The notes beneath the pieces were generated by a model. The model did not search any database. It saw only the letters and a list, made by a program, of their open reading frames with translations, and was not told the origin of the DNA. Below are positions 1 through 6,607 of a stretch of 64,000 nt of DNA, one piece after another (positions within the stretch are counted from its first letter, which is position 1; every line of letters starts with the position of its first letter). The stretch is from JAILZP01 sp037444185 (GTDB lineage Bacteria; Bacillota; Desulfotomaculia; Desulfotomaculales; Desulfocucumaceae): the NCBI GenBank assembly GCA_037444185.1, contig JBBIMW010000006.1:26745-90744 (forward strand), given 5' to 3'. The translations under genes and the position numbers were made by a program.

Positions 1-863
1 GCCTTTTGACGACACTTTCGGGATGCGCCGGGCAGGGGGAAAACGGCCCGGCCGGCGGCAGCGCCGAAGCGTGGTATAATTTCCAGCCGGCTGACAAGTC
101 AGTTGATATAAAACATCAAACACCTGCGCCCGAAGATTTCCCGGTCCCCGGTCCCGGGCCGGAACCTCCGGCCATGGAGCCGGAAAAACAGCCCCGGAAC
201 ACAAAGGTGGCTTATCTCACCTTCGACGACGGGCCCAATTCCCACTACACCGAAAGAATACTGGACATACTGCAATCTAAAAAAGTAAAGGCCACCTTCT
301 TCGTGGTGGGGGAAAATGTACTGCTGAACCCAGGCGTACTGCAGCGCACACTGGCCGGCGGGCACGGCGTGGCCAACCACACCTTCAGTCATGACTATAA
401 TGCCATATACAAATCACCGGAGGCCTTTTTAGCCGATCTGGACAAAAACAACCAAATAATCATGAAATACACCGGCAGGCCGGCCATGCTGTTCAGGGCG
501 CCCGGCGGCCCGGATAAGCTGGACAAGCATTTTGCCGCCAAACTCAAGGAGAGGGGTTACATTTCTGTGGGCTGGAACATAACCGCCATGGACAGCGACC
601 CCAGGGGCACCACCAGTACCCAGGTTTACAACAACATATTGTCCGGGCTGGAAAAGGTGGAACGGCTGAACCTGACGCCGATAATACTGATGCACGACGG
701 AACCCAGCTGGCCACCGCCGAGGCAAGGCCCGGCAGTCCGCTGGCCGCCTATATCCAGAACAGGGAGGCCACCGCCGGGGCCCTGCCGGAAGTTATCGAC
801 CTTTTTAAGTCCCGGGGCTACACCTTCGTGGTGGTGGACGAAAACACCCCGCGGCCCTGGTAG
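1..863 (+). CDS. Polysaccharide deacetylase lipoprotein (5' partial)
   Basis: NodB-fold (carbohydrate esterase 4) deacetylase, expected to remove acetyl groups from cell-wall glycans outside the membrane. The reading frame is already open at base 1 and runs through a lipobox (LSGC, Cys about residue 7 counted from the TTG at 6), so most of the signal peptide and the start lie before the window. A proline-rich linker follows, then the NodB motifs: TFDDG near residues 72-76, HTFSH near 125-129 (metal ligands), RAPGG near 164-168, and LMHDG near 228-232 with the catalytic-base histidine. The hallmark residues are all present, so the enzyme is probably active. It stands apart from the convergent minus-strand operon that follows. 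Substrate (peptidoglycan GlcNAc or MurNAc, or another polymer) cannot be decided. Confidence 0.9.
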   Translation, partial: LLTTLSGCAGQGENGPAGGSAEAWYNFQPADKSVDIKHQTPAPEDFPVPGPGPEPPAMEPEKQPRNTKVAYLTFDDGPNSHYTERILDILQSKKVKATFFVVGENVLLNPGVLQRTLAGGHGVANHTFSHDYNAIYKSPEAFLADLDKNNQIIMKYTGRPAMLFRAPGGPDKLDKHFAAKLKERGYISVGWNITAMDSDPRGTTSTQVYNNILSGLEKVERLNLTPIILMHDGTQLATAEARPGSPLAAYIQNREATAGALPEVIDLFKSRGYTFVVVDENTPRPW

Positions 864-907
864 GGCTTTTCACCGTTAGGGATTGAACAATCCCCCTATC
901 GCACCGC

Positions 908-1054
908 TCACCCGCCTCCCCCCCCGGCGATCAGTGCCAGGAAGCCGGCCACCACCGAGGCTATGGTCCATTCCTGGGGCAGTCCGGCCAACAGGCCGAA
1001 TATAATCAGTCCCAGCCCCGCCAGTCTGAGAAGATTTTTTACAGTACGGCTCAA
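908..1054 (-). CDS. Small hydrophobic membrane protein, 48 aa
   Basis: Not recognised by family. It starts with TTG (1052-1054) eight bases after a GGGAGG ribosome site, and its start overlaps the stop of rimI (TTGA), which suggests translational coupling. The product has a short basic start (MSRTVKNLLR), then two hydrophobic stretches around residues 11-25 and 31-44 separated by a LPQEW turn, and a tail of glycines. This fits a helical hairpin in the membrane. A different frame through the same DNA is also open but is hydrophilic and less protein-like. The gene is below usual length cutoffs and would normally be missed. Confidence 0.6.
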   Translation of the reverse strand: MSRTVKNLLRLAGLGLIIFGLLAGLPQEWTIASVVAGFLALIAGGGGG

Positions 1055-1617
1055 AATCCATCCCTCCCGAAAAAATGTATAAAAGGACGGTTTGCAGGGA
1101 ACCGTGGTCCCCCGGATCCGTCACCGTTGGCCGGGTATAATTTCAGCCCCATGATCAATGCATCCTCGCCATTGTCCGAGTAATACCCCCGCCGCAGGCC
1201 CCTGTCCGCGAACCCAGCGGACCTGTAGAGATTCCTGGCAATATGGTTGGAAACCCTTACCTCCAGAGTAACCATCGCCGCCCCGGACACCGCCGCCCTG
1301 GCCAGCAACTCCATGATCAGCGCCCGCCCGACGCCCCTGCCCCTGAAATCCGGATGCACCGCCACATTGGTAATATGGGCTTCATCCAGCACCGCCCACA
1401 TACCGGCGTAACCCACCACTCTTTTATTGGCCAGGGCGACAATATAAAAAGCCAGGTCGTTTTCCTCAACCTCGAACATAAAGGCCTGTCGTGACCAGGG
1501 GATGGGAAAGCTTTCCCTCTCTATGGCCAGCACCTGTTCCAGGTGTTCCGGAAGCATTAACGAAAACCGCAGTCTAAGCGCATACCCCCGGCCGCCTATG
1601 GATGATTCAGTCGCCAT
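1051..1617 (-). CDS. rimI: Ribosomal-protein alanine N-acetyltransferase RimI
   Basis: GNAT-fold acetyltransferase of the RimI type, which acetylates the N-terminus of ribosomal protein bS18 or related substrates using acetyl-CoA. Seen here: the family opening with ERESFPIPWSRQAF, a central HITNVAVHPDFRGRGVGRALI segment containing the acetyl-CoA loop (RGRGVG), and the NLYRSAGF-type C-terminal motif. The ATG at 1617 has GGAGG ten bases upstream and lies inside the end of tsaB. Clustering with tsaB and tsaE is the usual arrangement in Firmicutes. The C-terminal twenty or so residues, rich in Gly and Pro, are not typical of the family. Confidence 0.92.
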   Translation of the reverse strand: MATESSIGGRGYALRLRFSLMLPEHLEQVLAIERESFPIPWSRQAFMFEVEENDLAFYIVALANKRVVGYAGMWAVLDEAHITNVAVHPDFRGRGVGRALIMELLARAAVSGAAMVTLEVRVSNHIARNLYRSAGFADRGLRRGYYSDNGEDALIMGLKLYPANGDGSGGPRFPANRPFIHFFGRDGF

Positions 1618-2300
1618 TTTGTCTCAGCCTCCGGCAGGCGTACATAGTCAGGTAAAAGTTTCAAGGGGTCCGCCCCCTCGCCCCTTTCCAGCTTAATCCG
1701 GCCCAGATCGGCCACCGATGACCCCTTGGAAATCCTAATGGCCACCGGAGCGAAAAACACTCTGACCCCCAGCAGTTCAACAAAACTGTTCCCATATTCC
1801 TCCACCCCATCCCCCAGGAAGACAACCCCCCTGTCAGGCCACCTGCGGAGCAGTGAGGCCAAGTCCCAGGGATTAAGGGCCACGGGGCCGGCAAGTATTT
1901 TCAGGTTCCCGTCCGCACCGTCATACACGGCTGTATATACCTCGTTTTTTCTGGCGTTCAGCACCGGGCAGATCAGATTTGCCAACCCGGCCAGGGGATG
2001 GGCCAGGGCATCCAGGGTATTCACCCCCACTATGGACACCCCCCAGACCTGGGCCAGGGTTTTGGCGGTAGTCATGCCTATCCTGATCCCGGTAAAGGAC
2101 CCGGGACCCGAGGACACGGCTATTCCGCCCACATCCGCGGGACTTAAGCCGGCCTCTTCGATGACTGCCTTAATCATGGGCAGGAGATGACCGGAATGGG
2201 TCCTCCTGTTATTAACCATGCGTTCGGCCAGCACCCTCTCCCTGTGCATCACCGCCACACCTGCCACCGGGGTGGCAGACTCAATCCCCAGCACGTACAA
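1596..2300 (-). CDS. tsaB: tRNA t6A biosynthesis protein TsaB
   Basis: ASKHA-fold partner of TsaD in the TsaBDE complex, which makes N6-threonylcarbamoyladenosine at position 37 of ANN-decoding tRNAs. The opening MYVLGIESATPVAGVAV and the signature SGPGSFTGIRIG (residues about 64-75) are diagnostic. At 234 residues it has normal length. The start is TTG at 2300, behind a GAGGAG site located in the end of tsaE, with which it overlaps by 20 bases. TsaD, the catalytic subunit, is not in this window. The overlaps on both sides indicate one polycistronic message with tsaE and rimI. Confidence 0.93.
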   Translation of the reverse strand: MYVLGIESATPVAGVAVMHRERVLAERMVNNRRTHSGHLLPMIKAVIEEAGLSPADVGGIAVSSGPGSFTGIRIGMTTAKTLAQVWGVSIVGVNTLDALAHPLAGLANLICPVLNARKNEVYTAVYDGADGNLKILAGPVALNPWDLASLLRRWPDRGVVFLGDGVEEYGNSFVELLGVRVFFAPVAIRISKGSSVADLGRIKLERGEGADPLKLLPDYVRLPEAETKWRLNHP

Positions 2301-2790
2301 TCCCGTTCAACTCCTCCAGCAGCCGCCGGTATCTCTCACCATTGGGAACAAATACAATCTCCCGGTCATCTCCCCCGCTGCGCGAAATGTTTATGTCCAT
2401 CCTTTCCCCGGGCAAAACACCGGCCACCAGATCTCCCCACTCCACCAATGTGACCCCCGGACCGTAAAAATATTCTTCGTATCCCAGATCGGCCATTTCC
2501 TCCGGCCCGCCCAGCCTGTACACATCCATGTGGCAAAAGGGAATCCTGCCCTGGTATTCGTTAATCAGGGTAAAGGTGGGGCTAGCCACCCTGCCCGCGA
2601 TGCCCAGTCCCGCCGCCACACCCCTGGCAAAAACGGTTTTGCCGCTTCCCAGTTCTCCATTGAGGTTGTACAGATCACCCGGACCGGCCAGACCGCCCAG
2701 GGCCTTGCCAATCCGGAAAGTATCCTCCGGGGACCGGCTCACCACATGCAGCAACACTTTATTTCGCACCCCCCCCTGCGGCACTGACAA
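2281..2790 (-). CDS. tsaE: tRNA t6A biosynthesis ATPase TsaE
   Basis: P-loop ATPase that regulates the TsaB-TsaD complex in t6A synthesis. Visible motifs are the Walker A GELGSGKT (about residues 45-52), the HMDVYRL segment with the switch aspartate, and VEWGD near residue 116, all typical of the YjeE/TsaE family. The start is uncertain: the longest frame begins with TTG at 2790, inside the upstream ubiquitin-like gene, but GTG or TTG codons about 10-15 codons later are equally plausible and would give a more usual N-terminus. It lies directly in front of tsaB. Confidence 0.92.
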   Translation of the reverse strand: MSVPQGGVRNKVLLHVVSRSPEDTFRIGKALGGLAGPGDLYNLNGELGSGKTVFARGVAAGLGIAGRVASPTFTLINEYQGRIPFCHMDVYRLGGPEEMADLGYEEYFYGPGVTLVEWGDLVAGVLPGERMDINISRSGGDDREIVFVPNGERYRRLLEELNGIVRAGD

Positions 2791-3067
2791 TACCCAGTAT
2801 TACCCTGTAGGGGCCCGGTGTTCCCGGGGGTACGAAGGCTATCCGGTCTCCCGGCCGCACAATCCGGTCCGTACGGCCGGCAACCCCATTGACAAAAACG
2901 GTCTCGATCCCGTCCTGGGGCACCCCCAGCCTTACGGCCAATTCCATGGCGGTGCATTCTTCCTCCAGATCTACATAAAAGGGAAAGGGCAAACCTTTGC
3001 GGTCAAACAACTCCTTGATGAAGGAAAACCCCCGCACCTCCACCTTTTTTCCGCCTTTTACAGACAT
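2759..3067 (-). CDS. MoaD/ThiS-like ubiquitin-fold protein with a tail past the glycines
   Basis: Small beta-grasp protein, 102 residues, of the MoaD/ThiS sulfur-carrier class. Seen: VFVNGVAGRTDRIVRPGDRIAFVPP near residues 57-80, the same pattern as the end of MoaD. In MoaD the chain stops right after a Gly-Gly. Here about twenty more residues follow and the chain ends GGG-Ala-Lys. Known family members need a free C-terminal Gly-Gly for adenylation, so this one would need trimming or does something else. It has a good start (ATG behind GGGGTGAG) and directly follows the E1-like gene, its likely activating partner. The GGG codons lie in an eight-G run shared with tsaE. Confidence 0.75.
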   Translation of the reverse strand: MSVKGGKKVEVRGFSFIKELFDRKGLPFPFYVDLEEECTAMELAVRLGVPQDGIETVFVNGVAGRTDRIVRPGDRIAFVPPGTPGPYRVILGIVSAAGGGAK

Positions 3068-3075
3068 ATTTCAAC

Positions 3076-3831
3076 TCACCCCCCATTTCCGCAGGAAGGA
3101 CACGCCGGATCCCTTTCCAGACCCGCCTCCATGAAAGAGGCGGTCAGGGCGTCGTAGGTCAAAAGCCTCCCCAGCAGCAATTCCCCCAACCCCAACAGGT
3201 ATTTCACCGCCTCGCAGGCCTGCAGGGCGCCGATTACTCCCGGCACCGATCCCAGCACCCCCAGGGTGGAACAGTCCGGAACCCCGCTCCGGGGCTCGCC
3301 ACGGTAGAGGCACCTGAAACACGGCCCCTTGCCCGGCATTACGAACATCACTTGGCCGATATAGGCCAGCACCCCTCCGTAAACAAAGGGTCTGCCCAGC
3401 TTGACGCAGGCGTCGTTCAATATAAACCGGGTCTCAAAATTATCCGTGCAATCAATCACCAGATCATACTGAGAAATAATCTGAAGGGCGTTTTCCCCGT
3501 TCAGCCGCCGCAGGTCGGCGCCAACCCTCAGTTCCGGGTTCATGTGAATAAGTTTGTCCCTGCCGGACTCGGCCTTGTACCTTCCCAGGTCCGGTGTGCC
3601 GTGCAGTATCTGCCTCTGCAGGTTTGACACCTCAACCCGGTCTCCGTCCAGAAGATCGATCCTGCCCACTCCGGCGGCGGCCAGATAAAAAGCGGCCGGC
3701 GAGCCCAGCCCGCCCGCCCCCACCAGCAGCACGGCGGATTTTAAAAGCCTGGCCTGCCCCTCCATTCCAAATCCGGCCAGCAGAATGTTACGCCTGTACC
3801 TCTCCTCCTGTTCCCTGGTAAGCACATACAC
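3076..3831 (-). CDS. ThiF/MoeB/HesA-family E1-like adenylyltransferase
   Basis: E1-like enzyme that adenylates the C-terminus of a ubiquitin-fold sulfur carrier using ATP. In order: N-terminal RYRRNILLAGFG, nucleotide loop GAGGLGS (residues 38-44), DxDxVExSNLQRQ (about 61-74), CTDNF (128-132), zinc cysteines C171/C174 and C244/C247, and a crossover-loop cysteine C187 in PDCSTLG. All key residues of MoeB/ThiF are there, so it should be active. The 251-residue length equals MoeB without the rhodanese domain. GTG start at 3831 with a weak G-rich site. It sits between the MOSC gene and the ubiquitin-like gene, so MoaD activation for the pterin cofactor is the simplest role. Confidence 0.88.
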   Translation of the reverse strand: MYVLTREQEERYRRNILLAGFGMEGQARLLKSAVLLVGAGGLGSPAAFYLAAAGVGRIDLLDGDRVEVSNLQRQILHGTPDLGRYKAESGRDKLIHMNPELRVGADLRRLNGENALQIISQYDLVIDCTDNFETRFILNDACVKLGRPFVYGGVLAYIGQVMFVMPGKGPCFRCLYRGEPRSGVPDCSTLGVLGSVPGVIGALQACEAVKYLLGLGELLLGRLLTYDALTASFMEAGLERDPACPSCGNGG

Positions 3832-3848
3832 ACCCCCACTTGGTACCG

Positions 3849-3863
3849 GGTACCTAAGTTATT
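3849..3863. repeat. 15-bp repeat GGTACCTAAGTTATT, copy near thiF start
   Basis: The 15-mer GGTACCTAAGTTATT sits in the gap between the ThiF-like and MOSC genes and is preceded by a partial inverted half (GGTACC at 3842-3847). The identical 15-mer occurs three more times near 21082-21127. It is followed here by a GCCGCC/GGCGGC mini-hairpin. Confidence 0.7.
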
Positions 3864-3882
3864 GCCGCCTGCGGCGGCAGTA

Positions 3883-4317
3883 TCACCGCTCCAGAACAAT
3901 AGGGTCGCCCTCCCGCACCGGCCCGCCCCTTATTACCCTGGCAAAAATACCCTCCCTGGGCATCACACAGTCTCCGGCCTGGTGGTATATGGCGCACCGG
4001 TCATGACACTCCTTGCCGATCTGGGTGACCTCCAGCAGGGATTCAGGGCCTACCCTGAGCCTTGCGCCCAGGGGCAGGCCCACCAAATCAACGCCCTCGG
4101 TGGTGAGGTTCTCGGCAAAATCCCCGGGCCCCACATCCAGGCCCATATCCCTCATCTTGCCTATGCTCTCCACGGCCAGCAGGCTGACCTGCCGGTGCCA
4201 GCCGCCGGCGTGGGCGTCACCCTCCAGGCCCTGTTCCTCCACCAGCACGCCCCGGCCTGCGTTCTTCTTCCGCATACCCTTCCGGGGGCTAGTGCAGACA
4301 GCCACTATTCTACCCAC
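3883..4317 (-). CDS. MOSC-domain protein
   Basis: Stand-alone MOSC domain (C-terminal domain of Moco sulfurase) protein of 144 residues. The family binds or handles molybdenum cofactor, often passing sulfur to it. Seen: GLEGDAHAGGWHRQVSLLA (about residues 30-48), the family's conserved core, GDFAENLTTEG, and three cysteines C104, C108, C117 in GKECHDRC...GDC, with C108 the likely sulfur-carrying residue by analogy. Its start overlaps the end of moaC by 13 bases, so the two are translated together. Small MOSC proteins in anaerobes are usually found, as here, in molybdopterin clusters. Precise substrate unknown. Confidence 0.88.
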   Translation of the reverse strand: MGRIVAVCTSPRKGMRKKNAGRGVLVEEQGLEGDAHAGGWHRQVSLLAVESIGKMRDMGLDVGPGDFAENLTTEGVDLVGLPLGARLRVGPESLLEVTQIGKECHDRCAIYHQAGDCVMPREGIFARVIRGGPVREGDPIVLER

Positions 4318-4811
4318 GGCTCCTCACCTTCCCTTGTATAAATGCCGCTCTTGCCACCGGTCTTTTCCACCAGGCGGATATTGTTTATAACCATGCCCCG
4401 GTCCATGGACTTGCACATGTCGTAAATGGTGAGGGCCGCCACAGCGACGGCCGTCAGCGCCTCCATCTCCACCCCGGTCCTGCCGGTGGTGCGCACCCGG
4501 GACTCAATCAGTACCGTGCCGGGGAACCGCAGCAGGAAGTTCACGCCCGCCCCGGTCAGCCCGATGGGGTGGGCCATGGGGATGAGACTGCCGGTCTCCT
4601 TGGCCGCCATTATTCCAGCCACCCTGGCCACCCCCAGCACATCCCCCTTTGCGGCCCCGCCAGTCCTGATCGCTTCCAGGGTTTCCGGCCTCATCAATAC
4701 TTCAGCCCTGGCCACCGCCTCCCTGGAGGTCTCTTCCTTGTCGCTTACATCCACCATCCTGGCCCTGCCCCGGGAGTCGAAATGGGTCAAATCGCCTCCG
4801 GTTGTTTTCAA
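4305..4811 (-). CDS. moaC: Cyclic pyranopterin monophosphate synthase MoaC
   Basis: MoaC converts the MoaA product 3',8-cyclo-7,8-dihydro-GTP into cyclic pyranopterin monophosphate, the second step of molybdopterin synthesis. The 168-residue sequence carries the family blocks: MVDVSDKEETSREAVARA near the N-terminus, KETGSLIPMAHPIGLTG in the middle with the conserved HP, and VEMEALTAVAVAALTIYDMCKSMD, where the catalytic Lys and Asp lie. Full length with no lesion. Only five bases separate it from the end of moaA, so they form one unit with the MOSC gene downstream. Confidence 0.96.
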   Translation of the reverse strand: MKTTGGDLTHFDSRGRARMVDVSDKEETSREAVARAEVLMRPETLEAIRTGGAAKGDVLGVARVAGIMAAKETGSLIPMAHPIGLTGAGVNFLLRFPGTVLIESRVRTTGRTGVEMEALTAVAVAALTIYDMCKSMDRGMVINNIRLVEKTGGKSGIYTREGEEPWVE

Positions 4812-4816
4812 CAGTC

Positions 4817-5797
4817 TCAGCCTCCGATTTGCGACATAATTCTTTTCCCGCCGCTCCTGCCCTCATTAATACTGTGACGGCCCGGCTTTTTCCCGGCGGC
4901 CTGCCAGAACAGTGCGGTCAGTTCGGACATATCGGCCCCCCGGCGCAGGGGTGTTTTGACGTCGATCTCCCGGCCGCTGTGCAGGCACGGCCTGATCATG
5001 CCCTCGGCGGTCAGCCTCAGCCGGTTGCAGCTGTGGCAAAAGTGATCGCTTACGGCGCTGATAAAGCCGATGGTCCCGGGGGCGCCGGAAAGCCTGTAAT
5101 ACTTTGCCGGGCCGCTCCCGTCGGGCCTGCGGGCCTCCAGCAGGCCCCCCAGGCCAGTCTCGATTGTTTTTCTGATCTCCGGGGCCGGCATATGCCTGTC
5201 CATGATCCAGCCGCCGGAGGCCCCCACCGGCATCAGCTCGATGAAACGCGCGTGCAGGGGAAAATTCAGGGTCAGGGCGGCCAAATCATTGATTTCGTGG
5301 TCATTAAAGCCCTTCATCACCACCGTGTTCAGTTTTACCGGGTGCAAACCCAAATCCAGGGCCGCCTCCACCCCCTTCCAGGCCTGCTCCAGATCCCCGC
5401 CTCCGGTGATAAATCTAAACAAACCGGGATCCAAAGTATCCAGGCTGATATTTACCCTACGCAGCCCGGCCTCCTTTAATTCGCCGCCCAATGCAGACAG
5501 CAGCAGGCCGTTGGTGGTGAGGGCGATATCGTCTATCCCCGGCACCGCTCCAATGGCAGCCACCAGATCCGGTATTCCTTTGCGGACCAGGGGCTCACCG
5601 CCGGTAAGCCTTACTTTTTTAATCCCCGCCAGGGCAGCCGCCCTGATCAGTTTCACTATCTCCTCATTTCTCAGTATTTCCAGGTGGGGAACCAAGTTTA
5701 CGCCGCCCCCGGGCATGCAGTAAATGCATCTCAGGTTGCAGCGATCGGTCACGGATACGCGCAGATAATTTATTTCCCTTTGGTAAAAATCCTGCAT
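4817..5797 (-). CDS. moaA: GTP 3',8-cyclase MoaA (radical SAM)
   Basis: Radical SAM enzyme for the first step of molybdopterin synthesis, conversion of GTP to 3',8-cyclo-7,8-dihydro-GTP. The N-terminal cluster motif CNLRCIYC (C20, C24, C27) binds the SAM 4Fe-4S cluster. The C-terminal cluster is FCHSCNRLRLTAEGMIRPC (CX2CX13C), and the chain ends with QIGG, the Gly-Gly tail typical of active MoaA. I chose the ATG at 5797 (MQDFYQREINYLRVSVTDRC) because it has a GGAAAGGGG site and matches the family start; an upstream in-frame ATG at 5878 would add 27 untypical residues. Length 326 residues. Confidence 0.96.
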   Translation of the reverse strand: MQDFYQREINYLRVSVTDRCNLRCIYCMPGGGVNLVPHLEILRNEEIVKLIRAAALAGIKKVRLTGGEPLVRKGIPDLVAAIGAVPGIDDIALTTNGLLLSALGGELKEAGLRRVNISLDTLDPGLFRFITGGGDLEQAWKGVEAALDLGLHPVKLNTVVMKGFNDHEINDLAALTLNFPLHARFIELMPVGASGGWIMDRHMPAPEIRKTIETGLGGLLEARRPDGSGPAKYYRLSGAPGTIGFISAVSDHFCHSCNRLRLTAEGMIRPCLHSGREIDVKTPLRRGADMSELTALFWQAAGKKPGRHSINEGRSGGKRIMSQIGG

Positions 5798-5894
5798 AAC
5801 AATACCCCTTTCCAGGTTCCCCGGCCGGACCGGCCCACGGCCAGATTCAATATGCTTATCATAACATATCGGTGGCATAAAAAATTATAATTAT

Positions 5895-6239
5895 TTACAA
5901 ATTTTCGTACAGGTGGAGAACCATATCCCGGGCGGCGTCCCGCAGTTTCTGGTATTTGACCAGCAGTGCCCTGGCCTCCCCGGTGAGACCGGTCCCGCCT
6001 CCGGCATCCCCCCCCACCCTGGTGCTGACCAGCTTTATGTTCAGCCTTTTTTCTGCCAGCCGTATTTTTCCCCAAGCCGCCCGGTATGACATCCCCATTT
6101 CGGAGGCGGCCCCGGCTATGGAACCGGTCCGGCCGATTCGCAGCAAAAGGCTGTACAGCCCCTCTCCGAACACGGCGCCTTCTTTCTCCAGCCAAACCTT
6201 GCAACCGGGCCTGAAAGCGGAAAATGCCGACATTTTCAA
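5895..6239 (-). CDS. ModE-like winged-helix regulator (DNA-binding domain only)
   Basis: 114-residue protein matching the N-terminal LysR-type winged helix of ModE, the molybdate-sensing regulator: GLYSLLLRIGRTGSIAGAASEMGMSYRAAWGKIRLAEKRLN, then the wing and GGGTGLTGEARALLVKYQKL. The molybdate-binding MOP domains of full ModE are missing, so any metal sensing must occur elsewhere or not at all. Such short forms are common in anaerobes next to tungsten and molybdenum genes. It overlaps the end of moaD by four bases and sits between moaD and moaA, so it may autoregulate this operon. That role is inferred. Confidence 0.85.
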   Translation of the reverse strand: MKMSAFSAFRPGCKVWLEKEGAVFGEGLYSLLLRIGRTGSIAGAASEMGMSYRAAWGKIRLAEKRLNIKLVSTRVGGDAGGGTGLTGEARALLVKYQKLRDAARDMVLHLYENL

Positions 6240-6475
6240 CCTCCCCCCACGGGAGGGAAAAAGGACACCCGGTCCCCGGCCTTTAGTGGTCGATCCATGC
6301 CTGAATGAATGCCGTTGACAAGAATAGTAAATACCTGCTCCTCGGGTATGTTGAGCATTTTTAAAAGCCCCCTTGTATTAACGCCCTCCGGAGCTTCCAC
6401 CGCCAAGGGCTTGCCGAAGGTCGCCCCAGGGATTGATTTTTCCAGTCCGCCGAAAACCCTTACTTCCAGTATCAC
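6236..6475 (-). CDS. moaD: Molybdopterin synthase sulfur-carrier subunit MoaD
   Basis: 79-residue beta-grasp protein of the MoaD/ThiS family. It ends FFPPVGGG, with the C-terminal diglycine needed for adenylation and thiocarboxylation, and carries ILVNGIHSGMDRPLKAGDRVSF just before. Its proximity to the aldehyde oxidoreductase upstream (same strand, 132-base gap holding a large stem-loop) suggests a carrier dedicated to the tungsten or molybdenum pterin cofactor of that enzyme. No moaE (large subunit) is present in the window. Compared with the other ubiquitin-like gene at 2759-3067, this is the one with the standard tail. Confidence 0.88.
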   Translation of the reverse strand: MILEVRVFGGLEKSIPGATFGKPLAVEAPEGVNTRGLLKMLNIPEEQVFTILVNGIHSGMDRPLKAGDRVSFFPPVGGG

Positions 6476-6510
6476 TCATTCACCCCCGGTCGGCAGGCGC
6501 CGTTATTATT

Positions 6511-6598
6511 CCGGCGGGCGCCTGGGAGGCTGTACCCGGCTATGCCTGTTTGATGTCGCATAAACGAGTTTTACAGCACTCCCCAAGGCGCCCGCCGG
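6511..6598 (-). ncRNA. Large stem-loop between the aldehyde oxidoreductase and moaD
   Basis: In the 132-base gap inside the operon, CCGGCGGGCGCCT (6511-6523) pairs exactly with AGGCGCCCGCCGG (6586-6598). GGGA/TCCC (6524-6527 with 6580-6583) extends the stem, GCTGTA (6529-6534) pairs with TACAGC (6572-6577), and TATGC/GCATA (6541-6545 with 6558-6562) can close the tip. This is a three-part nested hairpin of about 88 bases without a T-run, so not a plain terminator. It may be a cis-regulatory RNA, an mRNA processing or stability element, or a REP-like dispersed palindrome. I cannot match it to a named RNA family. Confidence 0.55.
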
Positions 6599-6607
6599 CT
6601 GCGGCGA

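Noticed and set aside
876..1124. 82-codon frame overlapping the small membrane protein
   Set aside because: Hydrophilic, untypical composition and partly within rimI; the other frame at 908-1054 has a better start context and membrane-like composition.
2761..2776. Eight-G run at the tsaE/MoaD-like junction as a programmed frameshift
   Set aside because: None of the alternative run lengths gives a cleaner Gly-Gly end, so there is no support for a frameshift. It is noted only as a possible slippage or sequencing concern.
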